The notes: a model not told the origin generated them from the sequence alone. A DNA stretch of 64,000 nucleotides from Paraspadella gotoi (GCA_051294375.1 CM119267.1:9915458-9979457), one strand, 5' to 3'. Numbered from the stretch's first letter, positions 36,046 to 47,912 are shown. Translations and numbers: made by a program.

Positions 36046-38529
36046 TTACTGTTTGGGCGGTTTAAACCTGGCACATGCTTTCTTCCATTGGCACTGAGTG
36101 CACCAGAGGTTTTTCTGGTTCAGTCCATACACTCTGCGGCACTTCTTGGTCTTGGGACCCTGGTGGCCCCCGTTCAAATCGGACCCGATACCCGCGCTGA
36201 GGCTCGCGTGCATCACCGCCATTCCTTCCTTGGCGGTGGCGCCGTTGATTTCGCTGTAAGTGGGAGAGACCGGACAAGACTTGGAGCCGCCGATGCCCGG
36301 CAGCATTTCCATCCCGAATTTACGCTTTTGCCCGACCTTGAGCGGCTCCAAGCCGACTCCCTTTATTTTCTTTTCCATCTTGCCAAAAAGATTTGGGTGT
36401 TCCCCGATCAACGTTGTCATCCCGACCCCTGGGGCTCCGGTTTTCTTCCACTTGGCTCCATCGGGGACTGTATTCTGCCGTTTGAAGAGATTAGCGACGA
36501 ATTCGTGCCCAACGACAGTGCTGCTGCCTCCAAAGGTGTTGCCACTCAAAAAATTTTGCGCCAAAGACAGACTAGGACCGCTTCGAGCGTTGTAAAGGGT
36601 CGAAGACGACAGCCCTTTGCCCAGCTGCGACGCATTGTCGTTGGCCGACAGGAGGGGTGTTATGTTGGATACTAACAGAGACGCCAAGGTGCTTCCCGGC
36701 TCTGGCTTCTTCTCGTGGCCGTGCCCGGGGGACGTCGTCGTCATAAGAAGTTGATCCAGGGACGACGTGGACGAAGCTGGTGACGCCGGCATCGAGGCAC
36801 CGACGTAAAATTCGCCGGCGTCGGCGGTCGACGGGCATCCAGAGCTGGTGCCGTTTTGGTCGTCAGACACGCTTCCGCCGCTACTGTACGGCGGGGAATC
36901 GATGAGCGCCGCTTGTCCCGCGGCCCCGCCGCTTTGAATCATGGAGATGTGGTCGCGATGTTCTTCGAGATGATCTCGAAGGGCAGATTGATTCTGAAAG
37001 GCTACTCCGCATATGATACAGTCGTTGTCCAATGGCTCGGGAATGATGTCATCTAGGTCCGACTTAGCGAAACTTTCGAGGAAAGAAGCTCGGTCACAGG
37101 GAACCGGCGAGGATGGAACGCTCATGGCTGAGCGGTTGAACTTGTCGCCACGGGATTTCGAATCGAGGGAAGAAGAGACGGCGTCCTCCTTGGAAACGAT
37201 TTCGCCTGACTTGGCCATGATCGGCGTTGGCTTGCTCTGTTTGGCTTGGATAATTTTGTTCTTGATGACAGATCGAAGAGAATTTGCTGATGAATATTTC
37301 ATTGCCTCCCCGTTGCTTGATTTGGCGACGCTAAAAGAATCCGGAAAAACCTTTTCTAGAGCCATGTTGGCCGCGGGATTTCTCCACTGATGCCTCCGCG
37401 GTCCCAAAGGAGAGTGGTTAAAATCGGTCGCTAGCTTTAAAGGATTAGCGGAGGTATAATCGCCCGTGAGTGAACGAGGAGAAGACGAAAATCCGTCACG
37501 CGGGTGTTGCTGCGGTGACGGTTTGAGAAGCTCATCGATCGGAGAGGCAAGGAGTTTATGGACCAGGCCGTGGCTGGAATGATCGTTGTGGTGGGAAACG
37601 GCCGGCGATAGGCGCTTTGGCGAAGTTTTCGAAGGATGAAACTGGCCTTTGCTCGTGGGAGCGGAAGCGGTGGGAGGATTAGCGGCGCCGGCAATGGGCG
37701 CAACATTGGAAGGCGTGATGTCGAGATTACAAATCAGATTCTTGTGCAGACCCGAAGCTGACAGGAGGTCGCCCAGAGGAATGGTTCGCCCTTCCATCTC
37801 CACGATCGACTCGGGCAACAACTGGAGAGCGCCGGTCCTCTGATCTTTGGCAATCAGGGGTTTATGCAGCATGATTTTATGATTGGCTTCTGGAACGAGA
37901 GTTCGCGACGCCACGGGAATCGCGGCATGATCGGTCGAGTCCTGATCCAGAGGCGAAAATTCCTGAATCATCTCCAGCTTTAACTTAGGCGCGTATTGAC
38001 TGGGATCGTCGTCGTAAATGGCGGAAACGACAACGGTCGGCCGCAACTGGAGGTTCGAGACCGAAACCGAGGACGACGACGCTGGCGCTCCAGAGACGGG
38101 AGATTGCAAGCCTTCGAGGATTTGCCGAATGGCGTGGTCGTGCGTGTCGACGATGTTTTTGTTGGGTGGCGCCTGCTCCAGAGGAGTAAAACATTCATCC
38201 TTGAAGCTTAGCTTACTAACGGCGGGCGATTTAGCGAGCGAAGCCGCGCTCCACGACGGCGGCTGATGAAGCGAATTAATATTATTAGCGGTGATAACCG
38301 GCGTCGCGGGCGGAGATAAAAGGGAGGACAGAGGGAAAGGCTCATTGGCGGCGGCGTCTGGCTCCGTTTTGATCTCGGTCGAAATGAAATCGTCGCCTCC
38401 GCGAGAGGTCGCCGACGCCGCCGCCCGTTCAAACTCGAAAGGACTCAGGTCGAAGAGGTCGGAATCCAGGTCAAGCTTGATGGAATCCAAATCGCAAAAT
38501 ATTTCGTTCTCAGAGAGGAGATTCTCCAT
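36046..38529 (-). CDS. C2H2 zinc finger / C-clamp transcription factor (ZNF395/ZNF704/GLUT4EF family)
   Basis: A single-exon model of 827 residues from the only in-frame ATG near the 5' end. The N-terminus is acidic (MENLLSENEIFCDLDSIKLD, then LDSDLFDLSPFEFER). One C2H2 finger (CIICGVAFQNQSALRDHLEE, then H) lies near residue 515. The C-terminus carries a C-clamp, KKCRRVYGLNQKNLWCTQCQ, then WKKACARF, with its four cysteines. This combination is typical of the SLC2A4RG/ZNF395/ZNF704 family, which binds GC-rich promoter motifs. The intervening sequence is Ser/Pro-rich low complexity. Upstream non-coding exons or a missed N-terminal exon are possible, because the frame is open to 38580 without an ATG. 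Confidence 0.85.
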   Translation of the reverse strand: MENLLSENEIFCDLDSIKLDLDSDLFDLSPFEFERAAASATSRGGDDFISTEIKTEPDAAANEPFPLSSLLSPPATPVITANNINSLHQPPSWSAASLAKSPAVSKLSFKDECFTPLEQAPPNKNIVDTHDHAIRQILEGLQSPVSGAPASSSSVSVSNLQLRPTVVVSAIYDDDPSQYAPKLKLEMIQEFSPLDQDSTDHAAIPVASRTLVPEANHKIMLHKPLIAKDQRTGALQLLPESIVEMEGRTIPLGDLLSASGLHKNLICNLDITPSNVAPIAGAANPPTASAPTSKGQFHPSKTSPKRLSPAVSHHNDHSSHGLVHKLLASPIDELLKPSPQQHPRDGFSSSPRSLTGDYTSANPLKLATDFNHSPLGPRRHQWRNPAANMALEKVFPDSFSVAKSSNGEAMKYSSANSLRSVIKNKIIQAKQSKPTPIMAKSGEIVSKEDAVSSSLDSKSRGDKFNRSAMSVPSSPVPCDRASFLESFAKSDLDDIIPEPLDNDCIICGVAFQNQSALRDHLEEHRDHISMIQSGGAAGQAALIDSPPYSSGGSVSDDQNGTSSGCPSTADAGEFYVGASMPASPASSTSSLDQLLMTTTSPGHGHEKKPEPGSTLASLLVSNITPLLSANDNASQLGKGLSSSTLYNARSGPSLSLAQNFLSGNTFGGSSTVVGHEFVANLFKRQNTVPDGAKWKKTGAPGVGMTTLIGEHPNLFGKMEKKIKGVGLEPLKVGQKRKFGMEMLPGIGGSKSCPVSPTYSEINGATAKEGMAVMHASLSAGIGSDLNGGHQGPKTKKCRRVYGLNQKNLWCTQCQWKKACARFKPPKQ

Positions 38530-39314
38530 TTTTTTATGTACAGAAGCGGGTGCGACACAAGAGGGAAATAATAGGTACAAGGGGATGAAGTGTTAGTACA
38601 ATTGGTTTATGCTAATACGAGGAACGAACAAACTGACATGACCCCCGGAGAGAGAGAGAGAGAGATTGCGTAGCCGAAATAAGTTTTCTTTTTCAAAAAG
38701 GGCTGCTGCACGTATAATGCCCACGCCCCAAAAACTAAAAATTTTGACGTGTTTCTTCTTAAATCCTTAACACGAAGTATCCTAGTGGAAAGAATTTTTG
38801 TAAAAAAAATCTTAACTTAATCATAAAAAAATACTCACTTGCAATCTTTATTTAACCCTAACAACGTTTTCAACCGCGGCGAATCACCAAACCAGATTTT
38901 TTCGGGCCGTTAATTTCGTGCGAAATTATCCCGACACAACTTCCGCCTCCAAATATAAGAGGGATAAATTTCCCCTTTTGCTTGGATTCTGAATGTCCAA
39001 CACTGGAACGTTCAGAGGCTCCACGGCCGAGCGGAGTGTCCGGTTTACGGCGAATTACGTTTAGTTAAAAACTCTAAAGAAAAAAATATTGACAAGTCAC
39101 ACAATAAGCAAAAAGGGGAAATATTTTCCAGAGATTCACGGGACAACTATCGTGTAATAAAAAAAAAATTAGAAAAGATTATGGATAACAAAAATTGGAC
39201 AGAATAAGATTAAGAATCACTGTCGAAGCAGACTGCTGAGCCATCGTAAAATGCAGAGTATTAATATTTAAATAAATAAGTTTACCGAGCAAAGCAAATT
39301 TCGGACTGACATAT
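38530..39314. other. Gap upstream of C-clamp factor
   Basis: 785 bp holding a short GA microsatellite (38650-38665) and AT-rich sequence. It probably contains the promoter of the C-clamp factor and the 3' UTR of the next gene. I see no gene. Confidence 0.5.
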
Positions 39315-40886
39315 TTATTCGGAAAAGAGAAACTCTTCCGAATAAAAACTTTCGACCGGGATCAAGACGTGGGTCGTGGCGCCCAACTTTCCCGTCCGCT
39401 TGTTGCGCAAATGTTCATTGTAGTGTTTCTGCACCTCTTTTCGGGCAATGCCCCTGAAAGAGGTGGCGTTTTTCCTCAACCGAGGGTCGAGAATGGCGTT
39501 AAAGTTTCCTTCGTTTTGAAACTTGGGGAACGTATCCATAAACCGGTCAAAATTTTCGCCAAGAAACCGATTCACATTGTCACCTTTTTCCTCGTCGAAA
39601 GGGCACTCGAAGGCGACAGCGCGGGAAAACTGACGCATGACGGCCGAAAAAAGTTTGTACGTGAGGGAATCCCTATTGGCGAATAGTTGGAGCGGCCCCA
39701 TCTTCCGCAAAATGCCAATCAGGTTCATCCACTCATCCACAGAGCTGAAGTGAAGCCTATTCGAAGTCCAAGGGTCCAGGGCCAAAGATTCTGGGTCCTG
39801 GGAGGAGTTTCGAATTATGGGGTGGTCCGGATCGCCGACCCCGCGGAGGTAAGTAAGAAGAGACTCCAGAGAGTCTAGGCTCTGCGATTTTAGTTCCGTT
39901 CGAACGGACTCTATGTTGAAGGGCATATGAGGCGGGGCGGAGGCGGGGGAGACTGGAGTTTTGACTAGGCGCGGAGTGATCGGTCGTAACCGGGATTCGA
40001 CGGCCCCGACCGTCGATCGATCCACTTTGACGGACTCGACTTTGACGGCGTCGATCTTCGTAGAAGGCATACGAATTACAATGTCCGTCTTTCTGTCAGA
40101 TCCTTCGTACCGGTCCTTAATGACGTACACTGTTTGACCGTTCATCCCGTCGTGACCGTTAATAGCGTTGAGCTGTTCTTCGTCTAGCGAATTCAACGCA
40201 GCCGTAAGCGCGGTTGGTTCTTTCTCTTCCTCCTCGGGAAGGAAGGGTGAATTGGGGCAGTCGTCGAAGGCAGACTCCAAGGTGCGCGGCTTGCTCGATG
40301 AGTCGTCCAGTTTCATAGATTTATTTTTTCCAAGGGACATTCCGGATCGAGCGGACGTTCTCTTCCGATCGGATGTAGAAGAATGCGTCACCGCGACGCC
40401 AAACGAATCCGACGAGAAGAGGGTCACGTTTGGCTTTGGTAGCAGCTTGGGCAGAGCGGGAAGTTTAGGCTGCATCGAAAGGAGCTCCTCGGCCGAAAAG
40501 AGACGAGGCTCGGGTTTCCTAGTCGCGGAAGAATCGTCCCCAATGTCATTTTCTCGTAGTAGTTTCGTATCTTCCGCCTCGACGAACATTTGGCAGTCGG
40601 GAACGTCGTCGAACACTCCGTTTTTCTCGACGAGAGCGGAGATGCCGGGATCGACTTCGATCTCAACTTCATCGCCGCCGGGAGCAAGAGTTCCGCTCAA
40701 ATAAGCGTCTCGCAGAGACTTCCGCCCGGCCCACTTGCGGCCTCGGGGTCCGTCAACAACAACGAAGATGTTGGCGTCGATCATGGCCGACTGTTTGAGG
40801 AGGGCCTCGAGCAAAACGGCCATTGTCGTCTCTTCCATCGTTTGGATATGGCTCATTAGACCGTGGAGACTCGCGGCAGAGGCCAT
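39315..40886 (-). CDS. Hypothetical protein, 523 aa, with conserved-looking N- and C-terminal regions
   Basis: I do not recognise the family. It is a single exon from the ATG at 40886 (the frame continues to 40898 without another ATG). Residues about 20-100 look folded: TMAVLLEALLKQSAMIDANI, FVVVDGPRGRKWAGRKSLRD, then AYLSGTLAPGGDEVEIEVD. Residues about 390-515 are also protein-like: SVDEWMNLIGILRKMGPLQL, SAVMRQFSRAVAFECPFDEE, then RGIARKEVQKHYNEHLRN. The middle is Ser/Lys/Glu-rich and disordered. It could be a chromatin or transcription co-factor, but that is only an impression. It lies 244 bp downstream of the Rubicon stop. Confidence 0.75.
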   Translation of the reverse strand: MASAASLHGLMSHIQTMEETTMAVLLEALLKQSAMIDANIFVVVDGPRGRKWAGRKSLRDAYLSGTLAPGGDEVEIEVDPGISALVEKNGVFDDVPDCQMFVEAEDTKLLRENDIGDDSSATRKPEPRLFSAEELLSMQPKLPALPKLLPKPNVTLFSSDSFGVAVTHSSTSDRKRTSARSGMSLGKNKSMKLDDSSSKPRTLESAFDDCPNSPFLPEEEEKEPTALTAALNSLDEEQLNAINGHDGMNGQTVYVIKDRYEGSDRKTDIVIRMPSTKIDAVKVESVKVDRSTVGAVESRLRPITPRLVKTPVSPASAPPHMPFNIESVRTELKSQSLDSLESLLTYLRGVGDPDHPIIRNSSQDPESLALDPWTSNRLHFSSVDEWMNLIGILRKMGPLQLFANRDSLTYKLFSAVMRQFSRAVAFECPFDEEKGDNVNRFLGENFDRFMDTFPKFQNEGNFNAILDPRLRKNATSFRGIARKEVQKHYNEHLRNKRTGKLGATTHVLIPVESFYSEEFLFSE

Positions 40887-41130
40887 CGCGAGTCTCAAAT
40901 CGACTGCTCTTCAATCGAAAAGCTCCAAACTTTATATAAAATAATAGCAATCATAACAAGAAGTAGAATTTTGACTAGATTCACAAGAACCAACAAAGCG
41001 GAATAATCAAGATGAACAGCTCAAACTTTGGAGAAGCGCTGTTTAAAAGCAAAAAAAACAAAACAAAAAAACATATCACAGAGAAAGTATTAAAAAGTTG
41101 TTTTTATAAAGCTCAATCCGCATTTATTTT

Positions 41131-44100
41131 CTACAGTTTTTTCCTCCTTCCTAATCGCTCGCACTTGGGACAGGGCGTTTGATCTTCGATGGAGGAAGCG
41201 TCCTTATGAGGCTTAAATGGTTGATTGGCGAAACATTTGGAGTGAAAGCACGCATGACATGTTGCACACTAATAAAGGGAGAAAACGACTTCAAAATCAA
41301 ACTATCAAAGAATGCCGGGGTAGTAAATTTTACCTGAAATACTGAGGGCATCCATGGAAAAAAAATGTCGTTGTCGTTTTGACAGATTTCGCAAATATGA
41401 CCGCGGGCCAAACACAATTCACATTTGTCACAATGCAGGGAACATTCGAGAAATAAAGCTTGAAGTTGTTTCGTATACTCGGATGTTTTTATTCGCAAAA
41501 AGTCCTTTTAAGTTTACGTACAGATTAATATCGACTCTTTTTTAAATCTAAATAAATTTTACGAGTTGCTCACGTACCTGAATAGAGTAAACATCGGTTT
41601 CCTCAAAGAGGTGACGAGGAATCGACTTGAGCTTGTTCATTTCTCGCGATCCAAAGCGACAGGTTGACAAATATTTATAAACGTAATGCAAGCGATGTCT
41701 GAAATAATTGTACCAATTTCATAAGTTCAATTCGAAAAAAAAGCGATAAGCATTTATCTACTTAAAAGTATTATAGATTTCTTATTATATTTGTAACAAA
41801 TTAATAAGTCATTTTAGACTTTCGTGCTGTTAAGACTTACCTCAACTGCTCGATCTCCTTTAAAACTTTTACTTTGCGATATAACTTTGGATTTGTTGCA
41901 ATAACATTGAAAAGCGGCTCAGAGTGTACCTGTGAGCAAGTACGCATGTCAGAAAATTTTACAAAAGGATTATTAGTTTAAAGTATATATATATGTATCT
42001 TACTTTGAGTAACGTATCGCGGGCGAAATTAGATATCGGGTACTTGTTGAAGTCCCACTTATGCAAAATTCGGGCTGGTGACACAGTTGGGTCAAAAGGT
42101 AAGAAAAGAAAAAAAAGGAAAGAAAATAGTTCAATGAAGAAAAAATAACGTGAAGCACCTGGAATGACTGAAGTTTCGTTGGAATGACAGCAAGCACAAA
42201 AAAACTTGCCGAGATAGTGGCAATATCGCAGTCGCTTGGCAAAGGCCATCTCCACTTTGGCGCCGCAGCCAGCGCAACGAAAGTTTTGTTTGACGATTTG
42301 AACCTTCGGCTTTTCCATAATGTGGACGTTAAAGATGATTTGCTGCCTGTTAAAGGGAATAAACAAGTCTGAAGAAGGCTTTACGTAACAAAGTTTTACG
42401 ATAGACCCTATTACCTCGGCGGCGCCCATTCAAGGTTTCCTCGAATTCTAGTAGCGATTCCGATTTCAACCTCGTCTGGCGCGACGGCGATTGAATCGGG
42501 AAGAGGGAGAAGCGCTTGGGACACTTCCTCCTCAGACACCATCCATTCCAGTTCCGAAGCCTGAAAATGCAGATCACACCGCGATGATTTTTTTTCGGTT
42601 TCAACTAAGAATCGCAATCATTGTTTTTCATCGTGTTTCTTTTTAATTCCCTACCTTTGGCAACTGATGCTCTGAAAACTTCCGCAACAAATTTAGGGCG
42701 ACCACTTCGGCGGAAAGCGTGTTGGATGAAAACTCAGCATGAGAGCCGTGAATCCAAGCGGACGAAGGCGTTCGCCCGATGCTCACTCCTTCAGAAGACG
42801 TCAACGTATAACTTGTCCCAGAGGACCCGGCCCCAGATAATAATTCTTGATCTACGCTCGGCGCCGATCCAAAAGCTGAGGACAAGGACGTGGCGTCCGG
42901 CGCCGATTCGTCTTTTCCGGCGGCGCGACGCATCACGCCGGAACGAAGATCTACTCGTCGATGGGTAAAGTCGTCTTCGGAGGAATAGTCGGACGAAGAG
43001 AGGTCGGAGAATGCGGAGGAGGAATGAACAGAACTGAAGGGGGAACCTGAGGGAGAAAACAATGACGTTAAGGGAAAAACAAGGGATATGGTATGTCTTA
43101 CTAATGTTACCCGTAGTGGCCGTTTCATAATCGTTAAAACCGTCTCCCGCATCCCGTTCGAGCTCTATTCGCCTCTCTTCGATTTTCCGGCTAAGCGCTT
43201 TAATTTCGGGGTCTTCATTTGCACGCGGATTCCAGGACGCGCCGTGGAAGAAGTAAGAATTGCATCGCATTTGTTCGAAGGCGGCAATGAGGGCTTCGCA
43301 GATGGCAAAGTGGGCGTTTTCTTTGTCTAGCTCGGCGCAGGTTATCGTATCCTAAAAGATATAAAAAACATTTTATATAAAAATACCTTCAGATTCTTTA
43401 AAAAAATATGAACCTGAGCGGCGAGAAATCCTAAAAGACTTTCTCCCTCTTTTGGTTTGGAAAATCCGAATGGCAACGACTCCCTCCGTCCATATTGATC
43501 GATTCTCTCATCCTGGATAGAGAAACCGTTTTAGATCATAATGGAACATTTTTTAGGACATTAAATATAGACCCTGGCTTAATATTAAAAACTTACTTTG
43601 GTGGGTAAGCTGAGCTCCATAGTCCGTTCTTTCTCTGGCTCGACATCGTTTTCTTCTGCGAAAGCTACTTTAAAGTCCTCCAAAGCCGCGTCTTCGCAGG
43701 CAACCAGAGTGTTGACACTTATTGTATCGGATCCGGAGTTGGGCCTAGAACGCGCGCGCCGACGATCGCGAATCTCTAAAGACGTGATACCGTTTAAAAA
43801 AGTGTCGGTACTGCTGGCGTCGTCGTCGAGACCACCGTCTTCTTCGTCTACGGACATGTTAGGTCCTTCTTCTTGGCCGACGGGGTTCGCGCCGCTACGG
43901 GCGAAATCCCAAGTCGCTTCGTCTCGTTTATAGTCCCCGTTAACGACGTCGTTTTTTTGGTCATTTTCACTTTCATTCGTTATTTCCTCGACCGGGGACG
44001 ACTCCAAGTCCGAGAAGTTCTTCGGCTCAATCTCCGGAATCGCAGAACTCGCTCGAGCGATCGTCGATTCCAAAGTTCTCGTCTCAAAGTCAAGAGATCG

Positions 44101-47100
44101 AGCGCGGACGGGACGGCGCGTGATATTGTCTCCATCACGCGGAACGAAGGACTGGCTAAGCAGCCTCAATTCGCTGGACTGTCTCGCCGAAGAATCTGGA
44201 AATATAAAAAAAATAATACTTTAAAGTATTTTCATTTTTCAATTAGTTTTGTGCAGTGTGCACTCACCTTCTGCCCCATACATGAGAGGGTACAGCACCG
44301 GATTAATGTCGGCTAAAAGTAAAGAGGAATTGTGTTCGACGGCAGTGAGGCAGATCAGCATGACGGAGACGAACTTGGAATCGAGGAGGAAAGCATCTTC
44401 CTCATAAAACTCCTCGAGGAATTTCTGGTCGGAGGTGAGACTTCGCAACTGAGACGTGATGTTGTGGTCTCTAAGTGCCCGGCGGAGCCACGTCAGTCCC
44501 ATTCTCATCCCAGCTCCCATGGGCGAGTGGGAGACCGGGGACTAAAGAAAATTTAAAAAAGTGGAAGATGATGCAGGGTTGGGAGGAGAGCGTGTCAGCT
44601 CCGTCACCAATGGTGCTGCTTATTCCTGGACAAGCACCCAAGTATGATGTACTATCCTCTACCTCATTAAAGGCACATAGTATAACGTTGTGATTTAAAA
44701 ACCAAAACAGGCGATCCTGGAGTTGAATACGTTCTGGAGGCTTATGGGAAAATGAAAAAAAAAGATCTTATTTTTAACTTTAAATTATTTTTATATTTAA
44801 TCATAATTTATTCTTAACCTTAATTTTCTATAAGCTTAACTTACTATTAACTATAACAATCATTATTTAAATATTAATAATAATAACAAATATTAAAAAA
44901 TTATGATATCTGAATTCCTTTAATTTTTATTTTCTTCTTCCATTCTCGTTCAATTTCTCTTCCTTTTCCATTAATTTATTTTTTAAAATATTTTGCTCTT
45001 CATTTTCCCATAAGTAGAAATCTACTATGAAATTAAATTCAATAGGGGCGGGGGTTCAAAACTTTAGTCTTGAAGTCTACTTTTAGGAAAAAAAGAATTT
45101 TTTAAAAAAGTTCGATTTTAATGCTTTTATTGTTGCTATTAAAATTACAATATTACTACTATATAATGATAAAACATTTTTTAAATCAATCTTAACTTTT
45201 TTGATGGATTCTGATAGAGCATAAAAAGTTAGATAAAAAATTTAACTACAACTTTCGAAAATGGTCAAAATTAAGAAAAAGTAATAAAATTATTGAAAAA
45301 TGATGATGATGATGATTATAAATAGTTTTTCATATTTTTCACATACTTATGGTCAAAATATCGAAAAAAGAATTATACTTTGTGTAGACAACTTTTTGCA
45401 AGCTACCTGAATCTGATCTTAAAAATCAAAAAATCCAAAAAAAATTTTAGCCTTTCCTATTTATAAATAAATATTAAAAAATTAATATATGGAGTATGGA
45501 GTAATATAAAAAAATTTTGTCTATTCAAATTTTTTAAAAAATGTCTAAATTTTCGTTTGAGCAGGTGCTTAATTCAATTTCTTTACCACCTTACTGAGTT
45601 AGTCTCCCCCTACCATAAGCCTCCAGAGCGTATTTAACTCCAGGAATGCCGATAATTTTTTTTACCGATGCATCGATGGTCTCCGCGGTTTCGAATTCGG
45701 GGCTTTTCAAAATATTGCGACAAGTGGCAGCATGGATGACGGGCCAAAACCCGCTTTGCCAAAAGTCTTCTCGGGGGATTAGACGGTGAGTCAAGATGTT
45801 TTGAACTGACATTTGTAGGCGATCCCAACCTGTTAGATGATTAGTGAATAAGATATAAGACAAAAATTTTACACAAAAAAAAAATAATAAAAAAATAAAA
45901 AAACGTTACTATAAAAAAAATTAATGAAAAAATCCTAAAAAAACGAATGATTGATGTAATAATAATTGATTGATTTAAAAATAATTGAATGATTGATATA
46001 ATAATAATTGATTGATATAATAGTAATTTATTATTGATGCGATGATGAACAAATATTGATGCGATAACCAAATATTGATGCGATAATAACCAAATATTGA
46101 TGCGATGATAACAAAATGTTGATGCGATGATAATCATTCATTCCTATGGTTATACACTTGAGTGGAGTACTGAAAAACAAAAAAATTATTTGAATGATTG
46201 AACAAAAATATTTAGATGTAAGATAGTATGATTAATTAGTACAAAAAATATTTATTCATAGTCTCGGGAACAGAATAATAAAATATAATATATTTATAGT
46301 AATATTCTTATAAAATAGTAAATTTTAAAAATATTTTTTTAAATACTTTTAATAAAGATTTAGATTCTTCATAAAAAGTTGAATCAAAAATATAAAACAT
46401 GTTATCAAAAATTCTGTCATTTTTAGCATTTAAAATGAGAAGAAAAAAATTAATAACTTTTTTATTCTTTGTAGTAAAAACTTATATATATTAAATCATT
46501 TCAATCATTTTTTACGATCTAAACATTAAAATATCATATAAGTATTCCCCGATCTAATACTTAAGGGAGTGGTCTTTTCATACAATTGAAACATTCTTTG
46601 AAATATTTTCCACTTCATTGATAGGGAAGCCAGGTACTCTGGGAGTGAATAAACGAGACTGTGAGAGAGTCTTGATTGAAAGCTTGCAGGGACCTGCTAT
46701 GTCATTATCTTGTAAGAGTGATGGAGGCCTTAAACCACCAAAGCCTGTCCAAAGTCAGGGGCAAGATAGCTTATTTATTAAATGAATGGATAATTTTTAT
46801 ATTGGTTGTACCAATTTCATAACATATTTTATAAAAGTTTTAGTTTTTTATGGCGAATCCAAATTTGTTTTTAAAAATTAAAAACAATTATTTTAAAATT
46901 TAACAATTTTATAAAGATATTACTACATAAATAATTGAATTTACTATACTATTATACTAAAAAAAATTTTAAAAGGATTTAAAATTTATATGTCCATAGT
47001 AAGGTGTAGTGAAAGTTACATACGAAAATTCTAAAAGTCAATTATGAACAACATACCATCAGTGAACATTAATTTGTAAAAAAAATTCATTTTATGTTTT

Positions 47101-47912
47101 TTAATTTTCACAGTAGGCTATATTTATATATAGTACTATCCTTATAAAATTGAAAATTTTCAAAATAAGCTTTTCTTAATTTTGATTGCAGATTTGAATT
47201 CCTCGTCAAAAATTAATAAAAGAAAATATAAATCAGTTTTAAAATTTCTTTCATTAAGTGGGTTAAAAATTAAAAAAACTATATTTAATATATAAAAAGT
47301 TAATTTTTAGTTTAAAATATAGCTTTTTCTAACTTTTGACCCACTTAATGAAGGAATTTTTTAAAAAGAGTTATATTTCTTTTTAACTGATCAACTTTTT
47401 ATGACGAATCCAAATCTTCAAAAAAATCTTAGAAAAAACTGTTTTGAAATTTTAACATTTATTGATTTAGTACTAGTATAAATATAGCCTACTGCGTAAA
47501 TTGTAAAATTTATTATAAATTTTTTTATTACATAAATGTTTATTAATATAATATTGTTCGTTCCTCACTTTTAGAATTTTAATTAAAGTTAAATTTAGAA
47601 ATTTTACTACGCCTTAATCCATAGGCAGCAAAAAAACAATGTTCAATCGCTCAATCTTTTCATCACTTCACCCTATTATACACTTGAGCTATTTCCAATA
47701 ATAAAACAGTGTGACGACGACGACAACAATGACGACTACGGTCAAAGAAGCAGAAATGAATTAAAATCTCGCCCAAGTCGAGCTTTCGCCCGTCTGGCGA
47801 GATAAAAACTACCTCCACAAGTATTCCAAACATTAAAGGCTCCAATTGCCAATAATCCTTCAGCCGTCGACTTTAAGTTGCGAAGCAACTCTGGTTTCGT
47901 AGACGAGTTCAT
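41131..47912 (-). CDS. RUBCN: Rubicon (RUN domain, Beclin-1-interacting autophagy regulator)
   Basis: Rubicon inhibits the UVRAG-Vps34 complex and Rab7-dependent autophagosome maturation. About 14 exons: 47813-47912, 45666-45829, 44268-44541, then about 43597-44196, 43413-43514, 43107-43352, 42654-43047, 42416-42562, 42161-42345, 42001-42074, 41842-41931, 41578-41700, 41335-41500 and 41131-41270. The RUN domain spans the first three exons (LLRNLKSTAEGLL, DQKFLEEFYEEDAFLLDSKF). The middle is Ser/Asp/Glu-rich, with DKENAHFAICEALIAAFEQM matching Rubicon. The C-terminal Rubicon-homology domain has GNLEWAPPRQQIIFNV, RCAGCGAKVE, LRYCHYLGKFFCACCHSNET, HKWDFNKYPISNF, CEICQNDNDIFFPW and paired cysteines to CPKCERLGRRKKL. 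Intron 1 is built on a TIR element. Confidence 0.95.
45015..45345 (+). repeat. Family F copy 2 and a dispersed AT-rich repeat (Rubicon intron 2)
   Basis: 45015-45092 repeats the 75-bp unit of 18530-18605, including GGCGGGGGTTCAAAACTTTA. 45115-45345 resembles 60-300 of this window (ATTACAATATTACTACTATA, GATTCTGATAGAGCA, GAAAAATGATGATGAT), so another dispersed family is present. I see nothing coding in this 1.1-kb intron. Confidence 0.55.
45903..47803 (+). mobile_element. ATCTCGCCAGACG-TIR element, copy 3 (constitutes RUBCN intron 1)
   Basis: The right end CGTCTGGCGAGAT is at 47791-47803, preceded by GTGTGACGACGACGACAACA and ACTACGGTCAAAGAAGCAGA. The left interior ACGTTACTATAAAAAAAATT begins at 45903, but the terminal ATCTCGCC is lost. 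TTGATTGATATAATAATAA and TTGATGCGATGATAAC tandem units match copy 1. A palindromic MITE and other repeats are inserted at 46200-47500. The right terminus lies only 9 nt from the 5' splice site. Confidence 0.72.
47111..47494. mobile_element. Palindromic MITE family E, copy 2 (nested in RUBCN intron 1)
   Basis: The ends CAGTAGGCTATATTTATATA and, inverted, CAGTAGGCTATATTTATACT are nearly identical over 16 bp. The interior is palindromic (ATTTCTTTCATTAAGTGGGT against ACCCACTTAATGAAGGAATT). Half-copies resembling it occur at about 46260-46440 and 46850-46960. Confidence 0.65.

Noticed and set aside
35980-36675. 231-codon plus-strand ORF
   Set aside because: It is antisense to the conserved C-clamp coding region and starts in an A-run.
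38530-38580. Longer N-terminus for the C-clamp factor
   Set aside because: The extended frame begins at TTG, not ATG; the first ATG is at 38529. An upstream exon remains possible.
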